From assembly GCA_902588745.1 (NCBI GenBank), contig CACIQI010000002.1:62001-126000 (forward strand): DNA of 64,000 bases. The letters are read 5' to 3'. The position numbers and the translations under genes are program-made. This document shows, piece after piece, positions 53,303 through 62,324 of the stretch (the first letter of the stretch is position 1; every line of letters starts with the position of its first letter). The notes beneath the pieces are model-generated. The model worked only from the letters and a program-made list of their open reading frames with translations. It was not told where the DNA came from and did not search any database. The stretch comes from an uncultured Alphaproteobacteria bacterium. GTDB taxonomy: Bacteria > Pseudomonadota > Alphaproteobacteria > HIMB59 > GCA-002718135.

Positions 53303-53453
53303 TACTAACAAGATTAAAATTTTTCTTTAATAAGTAAATTATTATTCAAAGCCATTAACTCGAACCAAGACTTAAGAAAATTAAAATTATGTTGCGCTGA
53401 AATAGCATTAAGAATATTAAATTTAAATAAAACTTAATGAAAGAAAAATTAAT
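53303..53453. other. Spacer between element and pyruvyl-transferase-like gene
   Basis: This 151-bp AT-rich spacer completes a roughly 480-bp stretch (from 52971) with no firm gene other than the tRNA remnant and att copy. An antisense frame of 39 codons (53314-53433) has protein-like composition but no proper start, and may be a gene fragment. Confidence 0.4.
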
Positions 53454-54224
53454 TTGATAAATGTTTTTAATTATACTCTAAATAACGTTGGTGATTTTTA
53501 TTCACCACCTTTTAGATATTTTGATTTAGGTAATAGATTTGAAGATATTAAATCAAGTAATTTTAAAAAATTTAAAAATGAATTACTGATTATAGGTGGT
53601 GGTGCATTAACTGGAATAGTTAGAAATCTACATTTAGAAAATGTATTAAAGGATAATACAAGTATTGCATGGGGTGTTGGAAGTGATGCTAGAGCAACAC
53701 AAAATGAAATATTAGATTTTATAGAGGGAGAAGATCATTTTTCAAATACCTGGAATAATTGTGATTTAATTTCGACAAGAGTGTTTTATGCAAACTATGA
53801 TTATGTTCCATGTGCTTCTTGCATGCATAAAAGTTTTGATATTTTTAAAAAAGTTAAACCTACAAAAAAAATTGGTGTTTACTCTCACTGGAAAAGACCT
53901 ATGAACATAACAGGGATTGAAGATCAATTAACAAATAGTGGTATAAATATTGATGAAAAATTAAATTTTATTAGTAAATTTGAAATAATAATTACAAACG
54001 CATACCATGGTTTGTACTGGGCTACATTACTTGGCAAAAAAGTTATTTGTATACCTAATAAGTCTGGTTTATTTACTTTAAGATATAAACCCGTATATCT
54101 AACAAAAGATGATGTTATTAATAATGAATTAATTTCTAGAGCAAATAGCTACAACCATGCTCTAGATGAATGTAGGTCAAAAAATATAGAATTTTATAAG
54201 TTAATTCAAAAAAAGTATTTTTAA
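53454..54224 (+). CDS. Polysaccharide pyruvyl transferase-like protein
   Basis: A 256-residue protein whose C-terminal half resembles the PF04230 polysaccharide pyruvyl transferase family: IITNAYHGLYWATLLGKKVICIP holds the conserved YHG. Earlier segments LLIIGGGALTGIV and IAWGVGSDARA fit the GxGG and GxG loops of the GT-B-like fold. The family ketalises sugars with phosphoenolpyruvate in capsules and exopolysaccharides. The start is a TTG at 53454, and no better ATG exists. It is the first clearly intact gene of the surface-modification run. Confidence 0.75.
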   Translation: MINVFNYTLNNVGDFYSPPFRYFDLGNRFEDIKSSNFKKFKNELLIIGGGALTGIVRNLHLENVLKDNTSIAWGVGSDARATQNEILDFIEGEDHFSNTWNNCDLISTRVFYANYDYVPCASCMHKSFDIFKKVKPTKKIGVYSHWKRPMNITGIEDQLTNSGINIDEKLNFISKFEIIITNAYHGLYWATLLGKKVICIPNKSGLFTLRYKPVYLTKDDVINNELISRANSYNHALDECRSKNIEFYKLIQKKYF

Positions 54225-54355
54225 ACTATTCTTTCTATACTTCTTTTTCAAAGAAATTTAATTATTTAATTTGCATCGGAGCTTAATTGCATAGATTATC
54301 AAACAATATATAATAATTATTTTTCAAATTTCATTACTAATGTTAGAATGATGAA

Positions 54356-55039
54356 ATGAAGGTTCTAAATCTGTTTCCACTTACAGTTGTCCAAGATGAA
54401 ATTTTTATAGAAGAAACTGAAAGAAACGAACTTGTAACTGAAATTAGCAAAATGAAAAATACTCATGAAGAAAAAAAAAATTCATCTTATGCTTGGACAG
54501 GGGATACAAAAGGATTTGAATTTTTGTTTTCTAATAAAAAATTTAATAGTTTAGCATCTAAAATCTCTGCCTCACTTGTAAAATATTTAAAGCTTTTAGA
54601 AATTAATACCGAACTTTTAGATATTTTTTATCAAAGATCATGGGCCACTTATACAAATAATGAAGAAAGCATCAATTTTCATACTCACTCACAATCTAAC
54701 ATCAGTTTTGCTTATTATCTTTTAAAGCCTAATAATTCTGGTGGAATAATTTTTAAATCAAACGAATTACAAAATGAAATAGCTAAAAATATTTTTACAA
54801 ATAGCAAAATAGAAAAATCTCTAATCAATAAACCCAATGCATATAATTCGGATAGGTCTATTTTTGATTTAAAGCAAGATTCTATAATAATATTTCCATC
54901 AAAAACACCGCACGCAACAGCACCAAATTTATCAGGTTCTCCAAGAATTTCAATTTCCGGAGATGTAAGTATCATGTTAAAAGATAGTAAAGGTTTTGAA
55001 CACTTGATGCCAAACTTTAAAAATTGGACTAAAATTTAG
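54356..55039 (+). CDS. 2OG-Fe(II) oxygenase-like protein
   Basis: This 227-residue protein resembles the putative 2-oxoglutarate-Fe(II) oxygenase family (TIGR02466 type). It starts VLNLFPLTVVQDEIF, a typical beginning. The metal motif is in INFHTHSQSNISFAYYLLKP, and the distal His in IIIFPSKTPHATAPNLSG, followed by PRISISGDVSIML with the Arg for 2-oxoglutarate. Substrate unknown. A second, distant family member lies at 58488-59084. It is convergent with the GT9-like gene, 4 bp apart. Confidence 0.77.
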   Translation: MKVLNLFPLTVVQDEIFIEETERNELVTEISKMKNTHEEKKNSSYAWTGDTKGFEFLFSNKKFNSLASKISASLVKYLKLLEINTELLDIFYQRSWATYTNNEESINFHTHSQSNISFAYYLLKPNNSGGIIFKSNELQNEIAKNIFTNSKIEKSLINKPNAYNSDRSIFDLKQDSIIIFPSKTPHATAPNLSGSPRISISGDVSIMLKDSKGFEHLMPNFKNWTKI

Positions 55040-55043
55040 ATTT

Positions 55044-55874
55044 TTATTTTTCAACCATAATTGAAAACTCTTTTGAAATCATTTCTACACTCATGATATC
55101 ATTACATTTATTACAATGTTTACAAACAGTTTTCATTCCACAGGGAGAACCCTCTATATCAACATAAATATTCCTATGTGTAGTGTATCCTATAAATTTT
55201 GGATTTATCCAACCACCATAAAGAAACAACCCCTTTTTCTTAACTGCAGCAGCAGCATGACTAAAACCACCTTCCCATCCAATAATAAAATCACAAATTT
55301 CTAGAACAGAGCATGCTTCTCTAAATCCAGACTCAAATTTATATACCCCATCAAGCGCTTCACTATCTTTAAATACTGACTGTACAAAAAGATACCTGTC
55401 CTTGTAAATATTGACTAATGACTGCCATTTTTTACCCCCCCAACTTCTATTTTCGTAAGCATTACTCTTCAAAGTTTTAATTCTGGATGGTTCAATAAAT
55501 ACTATTTTTTTATATGATTTATTATTATTATCATTCCACCATTTCCTAGCATTTGAAATTATACTTTTTGCAAAGTCTTTTTCCTCAATTGAAAAATATA
55601 ATTCACCTATAGGCACCTTATGATTTTCATTCCAATAATATTTTTCACTTGTTTCTTTAATAAAATATGGTCTATGCCCAGAATAACTATCTATCCATAT
55701 AGTTTGCATATTTTTTAACTCTGAAACTCTACTAATATTTGGATTATTATTAAAGATTACTGAGTCAACTACAAAACCACGTTTTTTATTTCCAGCAACA
55801 ATTTGATAGTTCGGATGCTTTTGCTTTAATAACTTTGCATACCCAGTTATCATTATATCATCACCATAACCCAT
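55044..55874 (-). CDS. GT9-like glycosyltransferase family protein
   Basis: A 276-residue protein with the GT-B-like pattern of heptosyltransferase relatives. It starts MGYGDDIMITGYAKLLKQKH, and its C-terminal half has VFIEPSRIKTLKSN, WGGKKWQSLVN, GFREACSVLEICDFIIGWEG and GFSHAAAAVKKKGLFLYGG, then a Cys-rich tail CGMKTVCKHCNKC. Proteins of this type occur in bacteria and phages, probably transferring sugars. Donor and acceptor are unknown. It is the only minus-strand gene between two plus-strand blocks. Confidence 0.68.
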   Translation of the reverse strand: MGYGDDIMITGYAKLLKQKHPNYQIVAGNKKRGFVVDSVIFNNNPNISRVSELKNMQTIWIDSYSGHRPYFIKETSEKYYWNENHKVPIGELYFSIEEKDFAKSIISNARKWWNDNNNKSYKKIVFIEPSRIKTLKSNAYENRSWGGKKWQSLVNIYKDRYLFVQSVFKDSEALDGVYKFESGFREACSVLEICDFIIGWEGGFSHAAAAVKKKGLFLYGGWINPKFIGYTTHRNIYVDIEGSPCGMKTVCKHCNKCNDIMSVEMISKEFSIMVEK

Positions 55875-55964
55875 ATAATTATAATATTTAAATTTAATTT
55901 ATTAATTAATTACATATAAACTTAAAATTATAAATTTATAAGATATACTATTATAATTACAATT

Positions 55965-57701
55965 ATGTGCGGAATATATGGAATAACTGAAAGGAATGAA
56001 AAATTAATTTCAGATATTATTAAGAAATGTTCGCACAGAGGACCTGATGGATCAGGTATTCACATATCTGACAATCTAACATTAGGACATAATTTATTAT
56101 CAATAACATCTAAAGTAGCAAATGGTGCACAACCATGGATATCTGAAAGAGAAAATATATTAATTTATAATGGTGAAATTTTTAATTATAATGATTTACT
56201 TACGATTTATAAAAATAAATTTTTACCTAAAACTAGCTGTGATACTGAATTATTGAGTTGGCTATTAGATAATTTTCCATACGAAAAAGTCATATCAAGT
56301 TTAATTGACTCTATGCATGCTCTAGTATGGTTTAACAAATCTTCAAACGAGATAATTTTATCAAGAGATCATGCTGGTATAAAACCATTATATTTTGCTT
56401 TTGTAAATTCTGGAATCATATTTAGTTCAGAGATTAAGGGATTACTTTCACATGTAAATGATTCCAATAAAATCGATAGACAATCACTTGCGTGTACAAG
56501 CCTACTAGGGGTCAATGTTTTAAGACAAACAATATTTAAAGGGATTTACAAAGTATTTCCAGGTGAAACAATCGTGTATAGCCTTGATCAGAAAAAAATT
56601 AAAAAAACTTTTAGATCTATAGTAAAACCTAATTCAAATAGAAAATTACATATTGAAGAATTTCTTGATCAAACATCAATTGCTATTAAAAACTCAACAT
56701 TAGGTATAAGAAAATTTGGCATTTTTTTATCTGGTGGAATTGATTCTTCTATCATTGCCTATGAATTAAATAAATACGTCAAAAATATTGATACATTTAC
56801 AAATATTATGGAACCAAATGAAATAATAGATGGTGAAGATCATAATAGTGACGCTACAGTAGCTAAATTATATTCTAACCAACTTGGTTTTAATCATAAA
56901 GAAGTAAAAATTACCCCAAATATTATTTCTGATTCATGGAATGAAACAATCAAATTTATTGAAGAACCTAGATATAATTGGAATTTACCTATGTACTACT
57001 TTACCAACAAAATTCTTTCACAAAATAAAGTTGTGGTCACAATGTCAGGAGATATGGGTGATGAACTTTATGGCGGCTATTCAAATTATTTTAGAATTAA
57101 AAATATAACCAATAAACCAAAAACTTGGGAAGAATTTATAAGAATTTGGATGAAAAAGTTTGCTGCACCAATTAAATTAAATATTAAATTTAATGAAGAT
57201 GATCTCTTTGAGTTGCTTAAAGTAACACTGCCTCAAGAAATTTGGAATCCTGATGATATCGCAAATTCTGCGATGGCACTTGATTGTATAACTATTGTAG
57301 CTGAAGATTTCTTTACACGAAATGATAAATTTGGAATGGCTTTTTCAATGGAGGGTCGCTTTCCTTTATCCTCAAAAAAATATATGGAATATTGTTTGGC
57401 AATAAATTCTGATTATAAATTTGGTAAGAATCTAAATCAAACAAAATTACCAGTTAGACATTCATACAAGAATACCTTACCTGATTATATTCTAAATAAA
57501 CCAAAGACAGGATGGTCTGTTCCAATAACTGCATGGTTGAACCAATTCGATAGTGTTAAGAAAAATTATATCGATATTTGTAGTAAGGAAGATGGAATTA
57601 GCCAAATTTTGTCAAAAGAAAATTATTACGGCAATTCAAAAAAAATGATCATAACTTGGATGTTAAGATCATGGGCGCAAGAATTTAATATGTCTTTATA
57701 A
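55965..57701 (+). CDS. asnB: Asparagine synthase, glutamine-hydrolysing
   Basis: A 578-residue AsnB-type enzyme. Cys2 in MCGIYGITERNEKL is the glutaminase nucleophile. RGPDGSGIHIS and YNGEIFNYNDL follow in the amidotransferase domain. The synthetase domain has the PP-loop FLSGGIDSSIIAYELNKY (around residue 257) and VVTMSGDMGDELYGGYSNYF. The family makes asparagine, but in surface-polysaccharide loci such enzymes often amidate sugars or other acids. Its neighbours here favour such a specialised role. Which one applies cannot be read from sequence. Confidence 0.88.
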   Translation: MCGIYGITERNEKLISDIIKKCSHRGPDGSGIHISDNLTLGHNLLSITSKVANGAQPWISERENILIYNGEIFNYNDLLTIYKNKFLPKTSCDTELLSWLLDNFPYEKVISSLIDSMHALVWFNKSSNEIILSRDHAGIKPLYFAFVNSGIIFSSEIKGLLSHVNDSNKIDRQSLACTSLLGVNVLRQTIFKGIYKVFPGETIVYSLDQKKIKKTFRSIVKPNSNRKLHIEEFLDQTSIAIKNSTLGIRKFGIFLSGGIDSSIIAYELNKYVKNIDTFTNIMEPNEIIDGEDHNSDATVAKLYSNQLGFNHKEVKITPNIISDSWNETIKFIEEPRYNWNLPMYYFTNKILSQNKVVVTMSGDMGDELYGGYSNYFRIKNITNKPKTWEEFIRIWMKKFAAPIKLNIKFNEDDLFELLKVTLPQEIWNPDDIANSAMALDCITIVAEDFFTRNDKFGMAFSMEGRFPLSSKKYMEYCLAINSDYKFGKNLNQTKLPVRHSYKNTLPDYILNKPKTGWSVPITAWLNQFDSVKKNYIDICSKEDGISQILSKENYYGNSKKMIITWMLRSWAQEFNMSL

Positions 57702-57724
57702 ATTATTTCAAGAATAAGTTTTAA

Positions 57725-58483
57725 ATGAAAAAACCAATTGTTATCTATACCGATCATATTATGAACAGAACTCTATGTTATAGTTTTGCAAAAGGATCAG
57801 ACTCACTCTTGTGTCATGTAAATAATTTTAAAGATTATAATAGCACTATTGCAACGTATGGAGTTTTAAGAGGAACATATGAAGTTATAAAAAAAGTAAA
57901 AAATTTTTATTATATGGATCATGGTTATTTCAACCAATCAATAAGAAAATTTGAAAATAATAAAACAAATGTTTTAAACATGGATGGGTATTTTAGAATT
58001 GTATATAATAATTTAGTACATGATGGGGTCGGAAATTTTCCAGAAGATAGACTAAAAAAACTAAATTTAAATTTTAAAAAACAAACCAAATCTGGAAAAT
58101 ATATTATTTTATCTGAACCTTCTTTAGCTATGAAAAAAATCTATAATCAGAATAATTGGATATTAGAAACAGAAAAAATAATAAAAAATTTTTCAGATAG
58201 AGAAATTATCATTCACAATAAGTTTTCTAAAGAATCTTTAGATGAGCTATTAAAAGATGCTTGGGCTTTTGTAAGCCTTCAGTCCACCGCTGGTTTCAAA
58301 GCAATGTTAAATGGAGTACCAGCATATTTCACAGAAAAAACACTTAAAGATATTAACCGTATAGAAGAAATTGAAAATCCAAAAATAGATTATACCATAT
58401 TTAATAATTTAGCCTATGGCCAATGGACTTTAAAAGAAATTGAAAGTGGTGAAGCTTGGGAAACTATTTCAAATAAAAATTAG
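57725..58483 (+). CDS. Unassigned protein of the surface-modification locus
   Basis: A 252-residue soluble protein. The N-terminal half has YTDHIMNRTLCYSFAKGSDS and YYMDHGYFNQS. The C-terminal half has IIIHNKFSKESLDELLKDAW followed by AFVSLQSTAGFKAMLNGVPA, which echoes the UDP-sugar-binding and S/T-x-x-x-E regions of capsule-type glycosyltransferases, where a conserved Ser/Thr-Gly motif is followed by a GxP. A glycosyltransferase-like fold is possible but not shown. It follows asnB by 23 bp on the same strand and probably shares its transcript. Confidence 0.7.
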   Translation: MKKPIVIYTDHIMNRTLCYSFAKGSDSLLCHVNNFKDYNSTIATYGVLRGTYEVIKKVKNFYYMDHGYFNQSIRKFENNKTNVLNMDGYFRIVYNNLVHDGVGNFPEDRLKKLNLNFKKQTKSGKYIILSEPSLAMKKIYNQNNWILETEKIIKNFSDREIIIHNKFSKESLDELLKDAWAFVSLQSTAGFKAMLNGVPAYFTEKTLKDINRIEEIENPKIDYTIFNNLAYGQWTLKEIESGEAWETISNKN

Positions 58484-58487
58484 TTTT

Positions 58488-59084
58488 CTATTTTATTTGA
58501 ATTCTAATATTAAAACTAATAACTATTCTTTCTTCATTAGATAGATTTTCATTGACTGAATGATCAAGATAACTAGGAAATAAAACCAAAGCACCTTCTT
58601 TTGGGCTTACTCCGTTTATTTGCGCATTTAGTAAATTGGGATTTACAACATTAGGGTGAGAATATACAGGGGCTGGTCTGGGATCATAAAAAACAATATC
58701 TCCTGAGTTTTTAGGAGCTCTCACATAATATGCTCCACTTATAGTACTATTTCCATGTTGATGTCTTAAATTTGCTGATCCCCCGGTATTTATTATTGCC
58801 CACATATTATTAATTTTAGCAGTTTGTTTTTCTTTCTCCCAATTCATGTCAATCATTACTTTTTCAATTGCAGGTAATATAAATGATATGAAATTTTGTG
58901 GTTCTTTATCATTAAGATTAAAGTCTTTTGAATGCCAGCCTTTTACATTACTTTTATTAATACCAATTTCATCCTTTTCTTGATTTGATTTTATAAAATT
59001 ATACATTTCTTCATTAACATTTTTATAATTATCTAATTGCATTGTCCAAACAGGCGTTGGAAAAAGAAGATTAGGTTTTGTCAT
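58488..59084 (-). CDS. 2OG-Fe(II) oxygenase-like protein (TIGR02466 type)
   Basis: A 198-residue protein of the putative 2-oxoglutarate-Fe(II) oxygenase family. It begins LLFPTPVWTMQLDNY, then WAIINTGGSANLRHQHGNST with the metal His pair, SGAYYVRAPKNSGDIVFYDP, ALVLFPSYLDHSVNENLSNE with the distal His, and RIVISFNIRI with the 2OG-binding Arg. It is the second member in this region, with only moderate similarity to 54356-55039. It is convergent with the unassigned gene, 4 bp apart. Confidence 0.82.
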   Translation of the reverse strand: MTKPNLLFPTPVWTMQLDNYKNVNEEMYNFIKSNQEKDEIGINKSNVKGWHSKDFNLNDKEPQNFISFILPAIEKVMIDMNWEKEKQTAKINNMWAIINTGGSANLRHQHGNSTISGAYYVRAPKNSGDIVFYDPRPAPVYSHPNVVNPNLLNAQINGVSPKEGALVLFPSYLDHSVNENLSNEERIVISFNIRIQIK

Positions 59085-59157
59085 ATATCCTACTTATATT
59101 AAAACCTTCTTGCAGTAAACATTTCAAAAAAATTTCACTAATAGGTATGAATATTTC

Positions 59158-59310
59158 TCATTTATTAATTTTAAAGTATTCTTTTATAATCTTTATTGTA
59201 TTGATTACTCTTTTATGATGTTGCAAAAAGTTTTTTCTTCCAGAAACAATTTTAGGATTCTTCCTAATTAGTAATTTAAGGTATTTGGGAATATTTTGTT
59301 TATTACTCAA
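59158..59310 (-). CDS. Possible small basic protein coupled to purH
   Basis: A frame of 50 residues, very rich in Lys, Ile and Asn (SNKQNIPKYLKLLIRKNPKI and then SGRKNFLQHHKRVINT), starts with TTG overlapping the TGA stop of the purH second half (TTGA junction). It has protein-like composition, but it is not a recognised family and the start is weak. The rest of the 59085-59306 stretch shows nothing else. Confidence 0.35.
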   Translation of the reverse strand: MSNKQNIPKYLKLLIRKNPKIVSGRKNFLQHHKRVINTIKIIKEYFKINK

Positions 59311-60224
59311 TGTTTAAATAGTCTATTTTTAATAAAATATAATGAAATTTTATTTTTATTAGCAAACGAAATTATTTTCTCATCATTTATTGAACCACTA
59401 GGTTGAGCAACAACATTACAACCAGTTTTATTAAGAACTTTTATACTGTCTGTAAAAGGAAAAAATCCATCTGAAGCACATACAAAAGTTCCTTTATTAA
59501 AGTAAGACCTTTTATTTTTTATGGCAAAATTTAAAGCATCAACCCTATTGGTTTGACCATGACCTAAACCAATAGTCTGTTTATTTTTTGATAATACAAT
59601 AGCATTTGATTTAAGGTGTTTAACTACTTTTAATGAAAATATTAAATCTTGAACATGTTTTGATGAAACTCTATTTTTTGATACCAATTTAATAAAACTT
59701 TTATTTATCGATGTTAAGTCCCTTGTTTGATAGAGATCTCCAAATAAAGTTGACCTGTGCTCAGTTTTTTTACTTTTTATATTTGGTATTTTTAATAAGA
59801 TTAAATTTTTTTTTACAGTGAGTATTTTAATTGCCTCCTTTTCAAATTCTGGCGCAACAACCATTTCAAAAAAATTTTTTATAATACTTTTTGCAAGATC
59901 TGAGCCAACTCTTCTATTTAAAAGAATTATTCCACCAAAAGCGCTTTTACTATCACTTTCATATGATTTTTGAAAAGCTACGCTAATATTTTTTCCTGAA
60001 GCTACACCACACGGGTTAGTGTGTTTTACAATTATTGATGTTGGCTCACTAAACTCATTTAGACATCTCAAACCGCTATCAACATCAATTATATTATTAT
60101 AGCTTATTTTTTTCCCACTTATTTGATAGTCAAAAATTGATTGACTACTATTAGTAACTAAGTTGGCTTTCTGACTAGGATTTTCTCCATATCTAAGTTT
60201 TATTTTTTTATATTTATCTTTCAT
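59307..60224 (-). CDS. purH: PurH second half: AICAR formyltransferase domain as a separate frame
   Basis: This 305-residue frame carries the AICAR transformylase part of PurH, which adds the formyl group from 10-formyl-THF to AICAR. It has LRYGENPSQKANLV, SYNNIIDVDSGLRCLNEF, the catalytic IVKHTNPCGVASG, AFGGIILLNRRV, LKVVKHLKSNAIVLSKNK, IGLGHGQTNRVDALNFAI and VCASDGFFPFTDSIKVL, all conserved. It starts at an ATG inside the end of the first-half frame (11-bp overlap). The break lies between the two PurH domains. Whether it is a real gene fission or a sequencing error is discussed in the findings. Confidence 0.9.
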   Translation of the reverse strand: MKDKYKKIKLRYGENPSQKANLVTNSSQSIFDYQISGKKISYNNIIDVDSGLRCLNEFSEPTSIIVKHTNPCGVASGKNISVAFQKSYESDSKSAFGGIILLNRRVGSDLAKSIIKNFFEMVVAPEFEKEAIKILTVKKNLILLKIPNIKSKKTEHRSTLFGDLYQTRDLTSINKSFIKLVSKNRVSSKHVQDLIFSLKVVKHLKSNAIVLSKNKQTIGLGHGQTNRVDALNFAIKNKRSYFNKGTFVCASDGFFPFTDSIKVLNKTGCNVVAQPSGSINDEKIISFANKNKISLYFIKNRLFKH

Positions 60225-60813
60225 CCAACCATTTTGAAATTATTTTGTCATATCTAGAAGTTGCCTTAAATACTTTATAAGCCATTGTTTTCCTAAAATT
60301 TATATCAGTATCACCACGATTTTTTTTAATATTGTTTATTAATTTTGAATAGTCTGACGTACTCATAACAGGAGTTATGAATTTGTAGTTTTTACTAGCG
60401 GCTCTTAACAAACTCGGTCCACCTATATCTATCATATCTATTGCTTTGTCTATTTCTTTACTTTTACTAAATTTTTTAAATGGATAAAGATTAACTACAA
60501 TAATATTTATTTCTGGAACATTTAATTTTAAAAATTGCTTTTTGTGTTTTTTATTATCTCGAACATACAGTAGTGATGCATAAATTAAAGGATTGATTGT
60601 TTTTACTCTACCATCAAACATCTCTTTAAAATTAGTTATCTTAGATATATCTATTGTTTTAAATCCCATTGATCTAATTTTATCTCCAGTTGATCCAGTA
60701 GAAATTAAATGATAATTATTTTTAATCAGGTTCGAGCAAAGATACCTTAATTTATTTTTGTCATATACAGATATTAGTGCATATTTTTTTTTTAAATTTT
60801 CTCTAATGACCAT
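60214..60813 (-). CDS. purH: PurH first half: IMP cyclohydrolase (MGS-like) domain as a separate frame
   Basis: This 199-residue frame is the IMP cyclohydrolase half of PurH, which closes FAICAR to IMP. It has ALISVYDKNKLRYLCSNLI, LISTGSTGDKIRSMGF, KEMFDGRVKTINPLIYASLL, VVNLYPFKKFSKSKEIDKAI and MIDIGGPSLLRAASKN. The strongly conserved TLHPKIHGG is altered to TINPLIYAS, so activity might differ. It ends with KWLDER and a TAA that overlaps the start of the second-half frame. It overlaps the heparinase-like gene by 22 bp at its start. Confidence 0.88.
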   Translation of the reverse strand: MVIRENLKKKYALISVYDKNKLRYLCSNLIKNNYHLISTGSTGDKIRSMGFKTIDISKITNFKEMFDGRVKTINPLIYASLLYVRDNKKHKKQFLKLNVPEINIIVVNLYPFKKFSKSKEIDKAIDMIDIGGPSLLRAASKNYKFITPVMSTSDYSKLINNIKKNRGDTDINFRKTMAYKVFKATSRYDKIISKWLDER

Positions 60814-62324
60814 TTTCTAACAGTTTTGTTGTTTATTATTATACCCTTAATTACAATTTGTTTAATAGGCTTTGTATAATTATTGTCTACCAAAATACTA
60901 TCTTCTACAATTAACTCACAATCACTTTTAAACAGCCAAATATTATTTAATTTTGTTTTCAAAATTATATTTTTTTTATTATTAGTAAAATTATATGTCA
61001 TCTCATCAGCAAGGTGAAATCTTATATGAAATATTAATCTATTATTATTATCTTTATATGAAATAATTGTATCTTCACCCTCAAATATATTTTCATTTTT
61101 TTTAATTTTTAATTTTCTTTTAATTATTTTATTAAATTTTTTTAAATATCCATTATGTGATGCCTCAAAAACTTCTTCCTTGTTATTAGTTTCCTTTCTA
61201 AAAACTACAGATTGAGGAAATTTAATATGTGGATCCCCTTCTTTAATTTCGCTAATATTTGTATTTTGTAAAATTATTGTTGAGTGTGCAGCACTATATC
61301 TCAAATACTCAGGATTTTTTCCAAAACTTTCTGACGCACCACAATTTGTAAATATTTTTTCGCCAAAGCCACTCATCTCTATTGACAATGTTCCAGCACT
61401 TAAATTAGAACTTATTTTATCCTTATTTGGCTGTACTACATCAAAAAAAAGCTTTTTATCTTTGTCTCCATAAAACGCTATACCATTATTTATATTATCG
61501 AAATCTCTTTTTATAAAAAAAGTATCTTTATTAAGAGAGTTATAAATAATTTTTGTATAAATATTATTTGATCCATTAAATAAAGGTAATGTACCATCAT
61601 TATGAAAATATTGATTTAATATAGATGTCATCTTTAATATAATTTCATCAAATAAATTCGATTTTTTAACATCAAAAAATAGTAAAATATTTTTGATTTC
61701 ACTTAAGTCATTTATAAATTTTGAATGCTCCAATAAATTATAACTCTTATGCATTCCTATTTTATCTATTTGTTTCTCAACAATAAATTTAATATAATCT
61801 ATGGTCCTGTTATTAATTTTATTTACAATTAACAAAGATATTAAATATGCTTTAAGATTAGAAGAGGTTATCTCACTTATTTTTTTAAAATTAAAATCAA
61901 ATAAAATTCTTTGTAAATGAAAGAAAATTATATTGTCTAGTTTTTTTTTATCTTTCTCTTTAGATGACGAATTTATATATTCATAGTTATATAATAAATT
62001 TATAAAGCGTTTTTCCGTAAGATCCTCTGACCAGGGAAAATTTAATTTATTTTTATTTTTTTTAAACCATCCGAATATAGATTCTTTAGATAAGTTTATT
62101 CCAATTTTTCCACCTAATTTATTTGAGAAATTTAAAAAGTCGAAACTATGAATATTTTTATTTTTTAAATTATAGAAATTTTTTTTAAATATAAAAGACT
62201 TGATTAATTGATAATTTGTAAAATCAATTTTTCTAAAATTTAGATTAATGAAAGATATTTCTTTAATAGATTTAAATTTATAAATTATATAAATAAAAAT
62301 AAGCTTTCTTATTATCAAAATCAT
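60792..62324 (-). CDS. Heparinase II/III-like protein
   Basis: A 510-residue protein whose C-terminal half resembles the heparinase II/III family (PF07940). It has YFHNDGTLPLFNGSNNIY, GIAFYGDKDKKLFFDVV, LSAGTLSIEMSGFGEKIFTN, YLRYSAAHSTIILQNTNISE and IFHIRFHLADEMTYNFTNNK. The family cleaves acidic polysaccharides, but this alphaproteobacterial version beside rsmB and purH has no shown substrate. No clear signal peptide except a short hydrophobic N-terminus (LIIRKLIFIYIIY). The rsmB-heparinase-purH order is conserved in the class. Confidence 0.82.
   Translation of the reverse strand: MILIIRKLIFIYIIYKFKSIKEISFINLNFRKIDFTNYQLIKSFIFKKNFYNLKNKNIHSFDFLNFSNKLGGKIGINLSKESIFGWFKKNKNKLNFPWSEDLTEKRFINLLYNYEYINSSSKEKDKKKLDNIIFFHLQRILFDFNFKKISEITSSNLKAYLISLLIVNKINNRTIDYIKFIVEKQIDKIGMHKSYNLLEHSKFINDLSEIKNILLFFDVKKSNLFDEIILKMTSILNQYFHNDGTLPLFNGSNNIYTKIIYNSLNKDTFFIKRDFDNINNGIAFYGDKDKKLFFDVVQPNKDKISSNLSAGTLSIEMSGFGEKIFTNCGASESFGKNPEYLRYSAAHSTIILQNTNISEIKEGDPHIKFPQSVVFRKETNNKEEVFEASHNGYLKKFNKIIKRKLKIKKNENIFEGEDTIISYKDNNNRLIFHIRFHLADEMTYNFTNNKKNIILKTKLNNIWLFKSDCELIVEDSILVDNNYTKPIKQIVIKGIIINNKTVRKWSLEKI

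Noticed and set aside
53314-53433. 39-codon antisense frame with protein-like composition
   Set aside because: No start codon and no recognisable family. Kept only as a possible gene fragment in the spacer note.
58475-58500. Terminator between the convergent genes at 58483/58488
   Set aside because: The only stem is AT-only and short. It could not support termination with any confidence.
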